From Neisseriaceae bacterium (lineage in GTDB: Bacteria > Pseudomonadota > Gammaproteobacteria > Burkholderiales > Neisseriaceae), in assembly GCA_017934045.1 (NCBI GenBank), contig JAGBKK010000025.1:1-64000 (forward strand): 64,000 nt of DNA, in the 5' to 3' direction. The first letter of the stretch is position 1, and every line of letters starts with the position of its first letter. Under the pieces are notes generated by a model. That model was not told where the DNA came from and ran no database searches. It saw only the letters and a list, made by a program, of their open reading frames with translations. This document shows positions 1 to 8,821 of the stretch, in pieces. The position numbers were made by a program, and so were the translations under genes.

Positions 1-164
1 CCACCCTACGGCATTTCTGTTGTTTTTCAGGCTGCCTGAAATATTTACAATCAAAACCTTGCGGTTTTGCGGTGGGTTAGAAACCCACCCTACGGCATTC
101 TGTCGTTAGGTGGGCAAGAATGCCCACCCTACGGCATTTCTGTTGTTTTTCAGGCTGCCTGAAA
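1..164. repeat. Hairpin repeat cluster with uptake-sequence tails
   Basis: Two near-identical units follow each other. Each has an inverted repeat of the form GGTGGGC..GCCCACC, then CTACGGCATTTCTGTTG, then TTTTTCAGGCTGCCTGAAA. The unit at 109-164 is complete and the one at 1-44 has lost its left part to the window edge. A further hairpin (71-89) lies between them. The same composite recurs at 35619-35673 and 37698-37753, so it is a dispersed family. No coding potential is supported here. Confidence 0.8.
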
Positions 165-168
165 TATT

Positions 169-275
169 TATAGTCGTTAAACTTCAAAACAATAAAAGGC
201 GGCTTTGCCTGCGACAGTATAAATAATACGGCAAGGCGAACCAACGCATTAGTGTTTTGAAGTTTAACGACTATA
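169..275. mobile_element. Correia-like MITE, copy 1
   Basis: A 103-bp core (171-273) is bounded by inverted repeats TAGTCGTTAAACTTCAAAAC and its complement, and is flanked by TA on both sides. The interior has the stretch GACAGTATAAATAATACGG followed by CAAGGCGAACCAACGC, which resembles the interior of Neisseria Correia elements (from memory), while the terminal repeats differ. The empty target is still visible at 39-60 (GAAATATTTACAATCAAAAC), so insertion at TA with TA duplication can be read directly. It has no coding capacity and would need a transposase supplied in trans. Confidence 0.88.
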
Positions 276-616
276 CAATCAAAACCTTGCGGTTTTGCGG
301 TGGGTTGAAAACCCACTCTACAATGCTTTCGTCCTGAAAGGTTAAATCTATTAAATCCGTTCTTTGTGTCAAGGAAATGACCACGCCAACAATGTTGGCT
401 CGTAATGACGAAAAATATTTTTCAGGTTGCCTGAAACCTTTGCTATTTCGTTATTCTGACCCATAGACGAAAAATCTCAATCTTAAAATAAAAATTCTGC
501 ACTTCGCTATACGCTATTTATTGGCAACTATTGATAAGCAAAAATAAAGAATAATCACAAGCGGTTCTGCGAATGTTAGAATATTCCCCAAACAGTGTCT
601 GGAAATAGACAAAACA
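276..616. other. Intergenic stretch, no gene seen
   Basis: It holds the remainder of the repeat unit split by the MITE (hairpin GGTGGGTTGAAAACCCACTC near 299-319), a degenerate repeat of the ATGACCACG..CGTAATGACG type (about 376-411), and a diverged uptake sequence TTTTCAGGTTGCCTGAAA near 420. The last 130 bp are AT-rich and probably carry the yigZ promoter, but no clear -35/-10 pair could be chosen. Confidence 0.5.
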
Positions 617-1219
617 ATGAATACGCATTCTTATCAAACCATAGCACACCAGAGTACAGCTGAATTTAAAGACAAAAACAGCCGTTTTTTGGCGTTTGCT
701 TTTCCAATTTTAACGGCTGATGATTTTAAAACACAGTTAGAACAGTTAAAAAAAGAACATTTCAAAGCCAAGCACCATTGTTTTGCTTATCGTTTGGGCT
801 ATGACGGCACGAATTTTCGTGCCAATGATGACGGTGAACCGTCAGGCAGTGCGGGGCGTCCGATATTGGGGCAGATTGATTCTTTTGAACTCACCGATAC
901 TGCGGTGATTGTGGTACGCTATTTTGGCGGTGTATTATTGGGCGTGCCAGGATTGATTAACGCTTACAAAACGGCGACACATAACGCATTACAGAACGCT
1001 GAAATTATTACAAAAAATATTGAAAAAACACTTCAAATTCAATGTGATTATGCCACACTCAATACGGTGTTGCGTTTAACGAAACAATATCAAGCCGCTA
1101 TCGTGCAACAAGATTTGCAAATGGATTGCCACTTAACTGTGCGTGTGCCGTTATCATCGTATCCTGCATTGACTTACGCCTTACAACAAGAACGCCATAT
1201 TGTGTTTCAGGCTGCCTGA
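617..1219 (+). CDS. yigZ: YigZ/IMPACT family protein
   Basis: The 200-aa product has the UPF0029 (IMPACT N-terminal) domain. The family motif DDGEPSGSAGRPIL is at residues 71-84 and the signature RYFGGVLLGVPGLINAY at about 101-117. Length is normal for bacterial YigZ (about 200 aa). The molecular role of bacterial YigZ is not settled; the eukaryotic relative modulates GCN2 signalling. The ATG at 617 has GGAAA about 11 bases upstream. The last four residues, FQAA, and the stop codon are supplied by an uptake sequence (TTTCAGGCTGCCTGAAA), so the natural C-terminus has been replaced or extended by that site. Confidence 0.9.
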   Translation: MNTHSYQTIAHQSTAEFKDKNSRFLAFAFPILTADDFKTQLEQLKKEHFKAKHHCFAYRLGYDGTNFRANDDGEPSGSAGRPILGQIDSFELTDTAVIVVRYFGGVLLGVPGLINAYKTATHNALQNAEIITKNIEKTLQIQCDYATLNTVLRLTKQYQAAIVQQDLQMDCHLTVRVPLSSYPALTYALQQERHIVFQAA

Positions 1220-1394
1220 AAGAAACCCCTGCAAAATTGGTAGATGTGGTAGATTTCAAAGTTATAGTAGCACAGAAAATGCAATTTCGGCGAAGCCAAA
1301 ACGAAGACATAACAATTAGTTAGGCTATGTTTTCGAGCAATGCATAACGAAGAAATGTGCCACAAATGCCAGTTTTACAGGGGTTTCTGAAAGA

Positions 1395-2717
1395 TTATCG
1401 CACGCCAAAATTCGGCAACAGCAAGGCACACACTTCGCCTTGTCTGCCACGCAACAGGCGTTTGCGTCCTGGAATTTTTTCGCATTTGGCAGCAGGATCG
1501 TTTTTGTCGCTGATTTTTTTGATTGCACTGTTTTTTTCAGGCTGCCTTGACTGATAAGAGCTGCCCAACCAAGACGGTTCAAAATGTTCGATTTGTTCTA
1601 ATTTCAAATCTTGTGAAGTCAAACGCAAAATAGCGTCCAATAATTTTTGTTCTGCGTCCGCAATTAAGGATAAAGCCACGCCATTCGCCCCTGCACGCCC
1701 TGTTCTGCCAATGCGATGTACATAATCTTCCGCCTGCTGTGGCAGTTCGTAATTGATAACAAAGGGCAATTCGCTAATATCCAAGCCGCGTGCGGCGACA
1801 TCGGTTGCCACCAAAATACGCACATCACCCTTTTTGAAATCGGCGAGCGTTTTTAAGCGTTCGCTTTGCGATTTATCGCCATGCAGACTTGCCGCTGCAA
1901 TATTGCGTTTGAGTAAATCTCGTGTAATTTGACTGACGGTGATTTTTTTATTACAAAAAACAATCGCTTGCGGAATATTCAAACCGTGAATTAAAGTGGC
2001 TAATAAATCTTTTTTTCGCCATTCATCAACCGCAATTAAATGTTGTTCGACATTATCCGCCGTGGCATTTTGTGCTGCGGTTTCAATGATTTGCGGTTGG
2101 TGCATAAAATCTTCTGCCAATTTGCGAATTTCAGGAGCAAAAGTGGCTGAAAATAACAAAATTTGCCGATTATCAGGCAGCATTTTGATGATTTTTCGCA
2201 CATCGTCAATAAAGCCCATATCCAACATACGATCGGCTTCGTCCAACACTAAAATTTCAACTTTATTCAAGGAGATACTTTTTTGTTCCCAGTGGTCTAA
2301 TAATCGTCCCACGGTTGCCACCACAATTTCGCAACCTTGTTGTAAAACAGTTTTTTGCGGTTCAATTGGCGTACCACCAAAAATCACGGTATGACGCAAG
2401 TTTATGTTTTTTAAGTAATTTTTATTATTAGCATAAATTTGATCTGCCAACTCGCGTGTGGGCGTTAAAACCAACATTCGTACAGGGTGCATTGCAGGGG
2501 AAACGCTACTGTTGGCATGGTGTTGCAGGCGTTCAATGGACGGCAACATAAACGCTGCGGTTTTGCCTGTGCCTGTTTGGGCGGCGGCTAAAATATCGTT
2601 GCCTGCCAAAGCGTGCGGAATGGCGGCGGCTTGAATGGCGGTGGGTTCGGTATAACCACAGTCTGCCAAAGCTGTGGTAATGGGGGTGGATAGTCCTAAT
2701 TCATTGAATAAAGCCAT
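1395..2717 (-). CDS. rhlE: DEAD-box ATP-dependent RNA helicase, RhlE-like
   Basis: The 440-aa protein has the full DEAD-box series: Q motif near residues 4-30, Walker A AAQTGTGKT (45-53), PTRELA (86-91), DEAD (159-162), SAT (190-192), the C-terminal helicase motif around ARGLDI (309-314) and HRIGRTGR (334-341). Such helicases remodel RNA in ribosome assembly and decay. The basic, low-complexity tail after residue 380 resembles RhlE-type extensions; part of it (SRQPEKN) is encoded by an uptake sequence. The ATG at 2717 is preferred over an in-frame start 21 bases upstream because AAGGGA lies about 10 bases before it. The subfamily (RhlE rather than SrmB or DbpA) is inferred from overall resemblance. 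Confidence 0.87.
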   Translation of the reverse strand: MALFNELGLSTPITTALADCGYTEPTAIQAAAIPHALAGNDILAAAQTGTGKTAAFMLPSIERLQHHANSSVSPAMHPVRMLVLTPTRELADQIYANNKNYLKNINLRHTVIFGGTPIEPQKTVLQQGCEIVVATVGRLLDHWEQKSISLNKVEILVLDEADRMLDMGFIDDVRKIIKMLPDNRQILLFSATFAPEIRKLAEDFMHQPQIIETAAQNATADNVEQHLIAVDEWRKKDLLATLIHGLNIPQAIVFCNKKITVSQITRDLLKRNIAAASLHGDKSQSERLKTLADFKKGDVRILVATDVAARGLDISELPFVINYELPQQAEDYVHRIGRTGRAGANGVALSLIADAEQKLLDAILRLTSQDLKLEQIEHFEPSWLGSSYQSRQPEKNSAIKKISDKNDPAAKCEKIPGRKRLLRGRQGEVCALLLPNFGVR

Positions 2718-2832
2718 TTTTGAATTTTCCCTTATCAATCAAATGTTCAGGCTGCCTGAAATGATTTTAAAAGGTGTTATTTTACCGCTTTTTCAGGCTG
2801 CCTGAAATAACGCTATCCAATAAAGCCAAAAT

Positions 2833-2862
2833 AAAAAACGGTAGATTTGCTACCGTTTTTTT
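2833..2862 (-). terminator. Rho-independent terminator of cycP
   Basis: The perfect stem AAAAACGGTAG / CTACCGTTTTT encloses ATTTG. It is A-rich on one side and T-rich on the other, so it works in both directions. It sits 24 bases after the cycP stop codon and also blocks transcription towards rhlE. Confidence 0.85.
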
Positions 2863-2885
2863 ATTTTATGGTTAATCAACTTAAA

Positions 2886-3434
2886 TTAGTTGGTTTTTTC
2901 TTTGAATGCGTCGTGGCAAGATTTACAAGAACCGCCAACATCACCGATTTTAGGGCCAATCACTTTCATATCGCCAGATTGAGCGGCTTCATTCAAAGCG
3001 GTTACTGCGGCAACCATTTGATCACGACCTGCTTCAAATTTAGCCATATCAGTCCAGATTTCAGCTTTTGCATTACCGCCTTGGGTGCCTTCGCCAAAGT
3101 GTTGGAATGCTTCGCCGCCAGCGGTTTGCATATCAGCCACCAAGGTTTTGAATTGTTCTGCGTCAAAAGGTGTTTCGCCTTTTGCCATTTTGCCAATGCC
3201 TTCCATGCTTTCGCCAACTTTCTTGAATGCGTCTTGGCGTGCTTTCACATGATCCACTTCGCCAGCGGGTTGTTCAGCGGCAGGAGCGGTAGCCACTTCG
3301 GCAGCAGGAGCAGGTTCGGCAGGAGCGGCTTGTTCAACCGCAGGTGCAGGTTGTTCGGCAGGAGCAGCAGCTTGTTGCTGTCCGCAAGCAGTTAAAGCCA
3401 AAGCGGTTAAAACTGCGAACAGGGTTTTATTCAT
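2886..3434 (-). CDS. cycP: Lipoprotein cytochrome c'
   Basis: This 182-aa protein begins with a lipoprotein signal peptide (MNKTLFAVLTALALTAC, lipobox LTAC at 14-17), followed by a roughly 40-residue Ala/Pro/Glu linker and a four-helix cytochrome c' domain. The haem-binding motif CKSCH is at residues 170-174, near the C-terminus as usual in this family. Neisseria encode a lipid-anchored cytochrome c' of the same design that protects against nitric oxide in the periplasm; that role is inferred by homology. It is monocistronic, with its own terminator, and is divergent from nothing: glnD upstream is on the same strand, separated by 133 bp that include a diverged uptake sequence. Confidence 0.92.
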   Translation of the reverse strand: MNKTLFAVLTALALTACGQQQAAAPAEQPAPAVEQAAPAEPAPAAEVATAPAAEQPAGEVDHVKARQDAFKKVGESMEGIGKMAKGETPFDAEQFKTLVADMQTAGGEAFQHFGEGTQGGNAKAEIWTDMAKFEAGRDQMVAAVTALNEAAQSGDMKVIGPKIGDVGGSCKSCHDAFKEKTN

Positions 3435-3567
3435 GATTTGTATTCCTTTAAGTTAATCGTCATTATATTTCAGGGTTGCCTGAAAAAAATTTCTTGTCAA
3501 GCAAGAAACTTGCCATTATATCATATTTTTATTTATTTGATAATAGTCAAATTAGATAATACTTATT

Positions 3568-6129
3568 TTATGTATCAATTGCTTGCAACAGATTATTTTT
3601 CAACGCAGTGCGATTTTTTATTTCAACCAACTGCGGTGCGTCAATTAAAAAACTATCTTCCACTCTTTCGCCCAAGGTGTTGATTTGGGCGTGGCGAATG
3701 TTTATGCCTTGTTGCGACAGCGTATCGGCAATGGTGGCAAGTAAATAAGGGCGGTTGTGGGTGATGACATACAGAGTGAATTGTCCGTCATCGCTTTCGT
3801 CTATGGAAACGGTGGTGGCAATCGGCTGATGTTTAGCTCGGCGATTGGGCAGGGTTTTTGGCGCGTGCAGATAATTACTTGGCTTTTTACTGCTTAAAAA
3901 TTGTTGTAATTCGTTTTTCAGGCTGCCTGAAATATATTGCAATTCGTCATCATCAATCATTGGCGGTGGATATAAAACAAAGGTGTCTAAAATAAAATCA
4001 TGCTCGGTTAAATAGGCATTCGCTTGCACAATATCCAAACGAAAATGACTGAAAATTTGACACAGTCCCACAAACAGGCGTTCAGCGTTGGGCATATATA
4101 CCAACACTTGCAGAACATTATTATCTAAAAAACGCAAGGCAAAACAGGCGGTTTGGGGGTGCTGGGCGATATGCTGTAAATGCCAGCGAATATCGGCTTT
4201 TTGATAACGCACAAAATAAGCGTCGCCCAACAGATGAAACAGTTTGATTTGTTGTTTTTCATCAACCGCAAGTTGTGTCAGTTCGTTCATCGCAATTTGT
4301 CGCCTACGCCCTGCCACCACCACTTGATTATTCTTTGTGCCTTGTAAATATTGCAAGGCTGCCTGAAATAAATTTTCAAACAAGCCTGCTTTCCACGAGT
4401 TCCAAATGGCAGGGTTGGTGCCACGCACATCGGCGACAGTCAGTAAATACAATGCGGATAATTTTTCTGGATTATCAACCACTTGGCAAAACTTGGCAAT
4501 GGTTTTCAGGTTGGCTATATCTTCTTTTTGTGCCGTCATTGACAGCAATAAATGGTGTTCAACCAACCACGCCAGAAGTTCTGTTTCATCAGGCGTTAAA
4601 AAGTGGTCTAATGCAAATTGCCGTGCGTCTTTTGCCCCCAAAATATCGTGATTGCCGCCGCGTCCTTTGGCAATATCGTGAAACAACGCTGCCAAATACA
4701 AAATATCTTTGCGTTGAAAATTGTGCATTAGGGCAGACGCAAAGGGAAATTCGTGGGCGTATTCGTCTTTTGCCAAACGGCGTAAATTACGCACAACCGT
4801 TAATATATGGTCATCAACAGGATAAATATGAAATAAATCGTGCTGCAACAAGCCGACAATACGGTCAAATTGTGGCAGATATTTACCCAACACGCCGTAT
4901 AAATTCAGCGTTCGCAAAATTTGCGTCAAACGCTTGCCGTTTTTAAACAATTCGATAAACAGTTTGCGGTTGGCAGGATTTTTGCGAAACCGCCGTCCGA
5001 TTTTTTGAGCCGCATTCCAAAACAGCCGCAGAGTTTGTGCGTCAATGCCGTCAATATCAGGATTATCCTGTAATAGACGAATGATATTAAAAATCTGCTT
5101 TTCGTCCTTACGAAACAAATGCTTATCTCGCACCGCAATCAAGCGACCGTGCTGTTCATATTGTGCGTTAATAACCGAAAAATGGCGTGGATACGCCGAA
5201 AAAACGCGTTCTTTAAGCATAGGCAAAATAATGCCGTCTAACTGCCGCACGGTTTTGACCGCACGATAAAACGCTTTCATCAATTTTTCACTTTTGAGTG
5301 AAAAAGAATCATCTTTCAAATCAAGCGTTTGAGCGATTTTATTTTGCCAGTCGAATAATAATTTATCTTCACTTTTTTGTGCCGCCAAATGCAACTCAAT
5401 CCGCATTTTGGCTAATGTTTGATGACTTTTCACCAACAACAAGGCTTCCGCACGCGTGAGAATTTTACGCCCAACCAAAGACGCAAAATCAAACGGCAAG
5501 CCCTGCACTTTGGCTAACCAAATCATCGTATGAATATCTCGCAAGCCACCTGGGCAAGTTTTCACATTCGGCTCTAACAGGCTGCCTGAACCCTGCGATT
5601 TGGCGTGTCGCTGCTCTAATTCCGATAATTTGCCGTCAATAAAACCCACAATATCGCGTTGTAACATCAACTGTTTTTGCAATTTTTGCATCGTGTTTTG
5701 ATTGCCAAACAACCAGCGACACTCCATTAACGCCGTATCGCCCGTTAAATCGTGTTGGGCAGCATGCAACAACTCATCAACCGTGCCGATTTTGACCGCA
5801 GGCGACAAACCAATATCCCACAACGCTTGCACAAATTCCGCCGCTTGTTCTTTCAGGCTGCCTGAAACATTATCAGGCAAAATAATCGCCATATCGGTAT
5901 CCGAAAAAGGGTAAATTTCCCCACGCCCAAAGCCGCCTGTGGCTAATATGGCTATCTCATTGTGATGAAAAATATTTTGCGATAATTGCTTAATCACACC
6001 GTCTCGCAATTTCAGGCTGCCTGAAAAAAAAGAATGCACATTTTGATGCGTGCGATAATGCACCGCCAAATCCTGTTTGCCGATGAGAAAATGATGAGTG
6101 AGCGTGGGCGTGAGTGTGGTCATATACAA
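3568..6129 (-). CDS. glnD: Bifunctional uridylyltransferase/uridylyl-removing enzyme
   Basis: The 853-aa length and domain order match GlnD, which uridylylates and deuridylylates the PII protein in response to glutamine. The nucleotidyltransferase motif GGFGRGE is at 65-71 with SDTD at 76-79. The GlnD signature CPGGLRD follows, then an HD phosphohydrolase domain (HDIAKGRGGNHD, about residue 480) and two ACT domains at the C-terminus, the last containing HNRPYLLATIADTL. Uptake sequences are translated in frame as FFSGSLK (near residue 35) and ISGSLKN. A second in-frame ATG lies 6 bases into the gene; neither has a clear ribosome binding site, so the start is uncertain by two codons. Confidence 0.95.
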   Translation of the reverse strand: MYMTTLTPTLTHHFLIGKQDLAVHYRTHQNVHSFFSGSLKLRDGVIKQLSQNIFHHNEIAILATGGFGRGEIYPFSDTDMAIILPDNVSGSLKEQAAEFVQALWDIGLSPAVKIGTVDELLHAAQHDLTGDTALMECRWLFGNQNTMQKLQKQLMLQRDIVGFIDGKLSELEQRHAKSQGSGSLLEPNVKTCPGGLRDIHTMIWLAKVQGLPFDFASLVGRKILTRAEALLLVKSHQTLAKMRIELHLAAQKSEDKLLFDWQNKIAQTLDLKDDSFSLKSEKLMKAFYRAVKTVRQLDGIILPMLKERVFSAYPRHFSVINAQYEQHGRLIAVRDKHLFRKDEKQIFNIIRLLQDNPDIDGIDAQTLRLFWNAAQKIGRRFRKNPANRKLFIELFKNGKRLTQILRTLNLYGVLGKYLPQFDRIVGLLQHDLFHIYPVDDHILTVVRNLRRLAKDEYAHEFPFASALMHNFQRKDILYLAALFHDIAKGRGGNHDILGAKDARQFALDHFLTPDETELLAWLVEHHLLLSMTAQKEDIANLKTIAKFCQVVDNPEKLSALYLLTVADVRGTNPAIWNSWKAGLFENLFQAALQYLQGTKNNQVVVAGRRRQIAMNELTQLAVDEKQQIKLFHLLGDAYFVRYQKADIRWHLQHIAQHPQTACFALRFLDNNVLQVLVYMPNAERLFVGLCQIFSHFRLDIVQANAYLTEHDFILDTFVLYPPPMIDDDELQYISGSLKNELQQFLSSKKPSNYLHAPKTLPNRRAKHQPIATTVSIDESDDGQFTLYVITHNRPYLLATIADTLSQQGINIRHAQINTLGERVEDSFLIDAPQLVEIKNRTALKNNLLQAIDT

Positions 6130-6239
6130 TATTCAGTTTCAGGCAGCCTGAAAAAAACAAATCATCAATAGATTATCTAAAAGCATTCATTTTATCAATC
6201 ATTATATAATTTCAACTCTATTATCAAAACAGTTCAATC

Positions 6240-7469
6240 ATGGCACAAATTTATTTAGTCGGCGGTGCGGTTCGCGATCAATTATTGGGAAAAACGGTGC
6301 AAGACCGCGACTGGGTGGTGGTGGGTTCATCGCCTGATGAACTGATGGCACAAGGTTTTTTGCCTGTGGGGCGTGATTTTCCTGTATTTTTGCACCCCAA
6401 AACGCACGAAGAATATGCACTCGCTCGCACCGAACGCAAAATTTCACGCGGTTACGCTGGTTTTGCGTTTGATACTTCCAAAGAAGTTTCGCTTGAAGAA
6501 GATTTGTCTCGCCGTGATTTAACCATTAACGCGATGGCCAAAGACAGTTCAGGCTGTCTGATTGATCCTTTTGGTGGAAAAAAAGACTTACAAAACAAAA
6601 TATTACGCCATATCAGCCCTGCTTTTGCCGAAGACCCTGTGCGTATTTTACGCACGGCTCGCTTTGCCGCTCGTTACGGTTTTACCGTTGCTCCTGAAAC
6701 CCAAGCGTTAATGCGTTCTATGGTTGAAAATGGCGAAGTCAATGCTCTTGTGCCTGAACGCGTGTGGCAAGAAATTTCGCGTGGTTTAATGGAAAAAACG
6801 CCGTCCAAAATGTTTGCCGTGTTAAAAGAATGCGGTGCGTTGGTAATTATTTTGCCTGAAATCAATGCACTTTACGGCGTGCCACAAAGAGCGGATTATC
6901 ACCCAGAAATTGACTGTGCGGTGCATACTTTAATGGCAGTCGATTACGCCGCCCAACACGATTTTAATCTTGCTGAACGCTACGCCACGCTGACGCACGA
7001 TTTGGGCAAGGCTTTAACGCCTGCTGACATTCTGCCCAAACATCACGGACACGAAAAAGCAGGCATAGAACCTGTTAAAACCTTAAATAAACGGCTGAAT
7101 GTTCCCAAAAACTGTGCGAAATTAGCGTTAATGGTGGTGGAAAATCATGGGCTATTTCATTCCATTGCCGAACTACGAGCCGCCACAATTGTGGCTATTC
7201 TGCATAAAACAGACGCTTTCAGGCAGGTGCAACGGTTTATATCCGCTGTTAAAATCGGTTTTGCCGACACACGGGGCAGATTAACCTTTGAAAACGCCCC
7301 CTACCCGCAATTTGAACAATGGCAAGAAGTGTTAAAAATTTGCCAAGCAGTTGATATTCAAAGCATTATTCAATCAGTCGCCGATAAATCCAAACTCCCT
7401 GATGAAATCCGCTTGGCACGCATTGCCGCTGTGCGTGAGTGGAAAAAGAAAGCCTTTCAGGCAGCCTGA
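6240..7469 (+). CDS. cca: Multifunctional CCA-adding enzyme with HD domain
   Basis: The 409-aa protein adds or repairs the 3' CCA of tRNA. The class II nucleotidyltransferase motif LVGGAVRDQLLG is at the N-terminus with DRDWVVVG following, then the RRDLTINAMA motif and the tRNA-binding motif around RILRTARFAARYGF. A C-terminal HD domain (THDLGKALTP) gives the phosphohydrolase activity known for the long proteobacterial form. The last residues (KKAFQAA) and the stop codon come from an uptake sequence shared with the convergent gph gene. Confidence 0.95.
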   Translation: MAQIYLVGGAVRDQLLGKTVQDRDWVVVGSSPDELMAQGFLPVGRDFPVFLHPKTHEEYALARTERKISRGYAGFAFDTSKEVSLEEDLSRRDLTINAMAKDSSGCLIDPFGGKKDLQNKILRHISPAFAEDPVRILRTARFAARYGFTVAPETQALMRSMVENGEVNALVPERVWQEISRGLMEKTPSKMFAVLKECGALVIILPEINALYGVPQRADYHPEIDCAVHTLMAVDYAAQHDFNLAERYATLTHDLGKALTPADILPKHHGHEKAGIEPVKTLNKRLNVPKNCAKLALMVVENHGLFHSIAELRAATIVAILHKTDAFRQVQRFISAVKIGFADTRGRLTFENAPYPQFEQWQEVLKICQAVDIQSIIQSVADKSKLPDEIRLARIAAVREWKKKAFQAA

Positions 7470-7474
7470 AAGCC
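7453..7474. repeat. Uptake sequence serving as stop codon of two genes
   Basis: The site CTTTCAGGCAGCCTGAAAG is read as TTT CAG GCA GCC TGA on the plus strand (cca) and as TTT CAG GCT GCC TGA on the minus strand (gph). Both proteins therefore end in FQAA and the two coding regions overlap by 13 bp. Confidence 0.95.
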
Positions 7475-8113
7475 TAATTTCTGCAACACTTCATACGGCG
7501 TTTGGGCTATGTGGTGTGCGGTTTGGCGTGCGGTGTCGTTCATGGAATAGCCCCAATTGGCAAGAATGCTTACCATTTTCGCGGCGTTGGCGGCTTGTAT
7601 GTCGCCCAAAGAATCGCCCACATAAGCACATTGTTGCGGACTTACGCCAAGTTGTTGTGCAGCATACAACAAAGGTTCAGGGTGCGGTTTGGATACGGAC
7701 AGCGTGTCGCCACACACCACCACTTCGGGGGCAAAGGTGAAATCCAATTTCGACACCACACGCTGTGTAAATTGCTTACCTTTGTTGGTAATAATGCCCC
7801 AGCGAATGTTGCTCTGCACCAAAACACGAATTAAACGATCAATGTTATCAAAAAGTTGCGGATTTTTATCGCAACATTCATCATACGCCGTTAAATATTC
7901 TTGGCGTAAGCGTTGAAAATCAGGGTGCGTGTCGTCTATACCAAAACCTTGTCGCACAAATGCTCCTGCACCATCTCCTGCAATCGGACGAAATGCGTCA
8001 AATGTTTGTTCAGGCAACCCTGTTTTTTTTAATAGAATATTCAGTGCCTTACATAAATCAACGGCGGTATCGGCAAGTGTGCCGTCTAAATCGAATAAAA
8101 CGGCTTTTAACAT
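7457..8113 (-). CDS. gph: Phosphoglycolate phosphatase, HAD family
   Basis: The 218-aa HAD hydrolase begins MLKAVLFDLDGTLADTA, with the DxD nucleophile motif, a helical cap domain, the lysine region and the motif YVGDSLGDI near the C-terminus. It probably removes phosphate from 2-phosphoglycolate, a by-product of DNA repair. The ATG at 8113 overlaps the stop codon region of the upstream hydrolase by 7 bases, so the two are likely translationally coupled. An in-frame TTG 12 bases earlier is a less likely start. The C-terminal FQAA and stop come from the uptake sequence shared with cca. Confidence 0.9.
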   Translation of the reverse strand: MLKAVLFDLDGTLADTAVDLCKALNILLKKTGLPEQTFDAFRPIAGDGAGAFVRQGFGIDDTHPDFQRLRQEYLTAYDECCDKNPQLFDNIDRLIRVLVQSNIRWGIITNKGKQFTQRVVSKLDFTFAPEVVVCGDTLSVSKPHPEPLLYAAQQLGVSPQQCAYVGDSLGDIQAANAAKMVSILANWGYSMNDTARQTAHHIAQTPYEVLQKLGFQAA

Positions 8114-8760
8114 CGATTGACCCAAGTGGTGTCTAAAAAAAAAGGGTTGTGCTGTTTTTCGTGTCCGATTGTGGTTAATGCACCGTGTCCTGTGATGACT
8201 TGTGTGTTTTCAGGTAGCCTAAATAATTTGTGCGTAATGCCGTGCAACAGTGCGGCACTGTCGCCACGCGGAAAATCCGTTCTGCCAATGGATTCATAAA
8301 ACAACACATCGCCTGCAATCAACAGATTTGCCGCTTCGCAGTAATACACCACCGAACCTGGCGTGTGTCCTGGAATATGCAGCACTTTGAACGGATAATT
8401 ACCCACACGCACGGTGTCGTTTTCGTCTAAAAATTGTGTGGGCGAAAATGCTTCGGCACGCATACCGTAACGGCTTGCAATTTCAGGCAGCATAGCAAAT
8501 AAATAAGCATCCTCACGATGACAACCATACACGGTAACCGATTGTTTTTTCAATAATTCTGCTACACCGCCAATGTGATCAAAATGTCCGTGCGTGAGCC
8601 ATACCGCCGTTAATTTAAGATTGCGTTGTGCCACTTCATTCAACAAATAATCCACATCACCGCCAACATCAGTTAAAACCGCGTCTTGCGTTTCATCGTC
8701 CCAAATTAGCGTTGCATTTTGGCGTAAGGGGGTTACAGGTAAAACGGTAAATTGCAACAT
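8107..8760 (-). CDS. Metallo-beta-lactamase-fold hydrolase, glyoxalase II-like (YcbL type)
   Basis: The 217-aa protein has the metal-binding motif THGHFDHIGG, the second histidine in IPGHTPGS, the aspartate in AGDVLF and the last histidine in ITGHG, so the dinuclear zinc site is complete. Its length and sequence fit the short GloB2/YcbL group, which hydrolyses S-lactoylglutathione or related thioesters; the exact substrate cannot be read. It is the first gene of a two-gene unit with gph. A diverged uptake sequence (TTTTCAGGTAGCCTAAAT) is translated as LFRLPEN. Confidence 0.88.
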   Translation of the reverse strand: MLQFTVLPVTPLRQNATLIWDDETQDAVLTDVGGDVDYLLNEVAQRNLKLTAVWLTHGHFDHIGGVAELLKKQSVTVYGCHREDAYLFAMLPEIASRYGMRAEAFSPTQFLDENDTVRVGNYPFKVLHIPGHTPGSVVYYCEAANLLIAGDVLFYESIGRTDFPRGDSAALLHGITHKLFRLPENTQVITGHGALTTIGHEKQHNPFFLDTTWVNRC

Positions 8761-8821
8761 TGTTGTGTCCTTTTTGTGTTTCAGGCTGCCTGAAAAGATG
8801 GATTATGTTGATGATAAAAAA

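Noticed and set aside
1..330. CRISPR array at the left edge
   Set aside because: The repeats are hairpin units of unequal spacing, one split by a MITE; there are no regular spacers and no cas genes.
2847..3395. Plus-strand frame of 182 codons over the cytochrome c' gene
   Set aside because: The minus strand has a lipobox and a haem motif; the plus frame is made of Phe/His/Gly-rich antisense codons.
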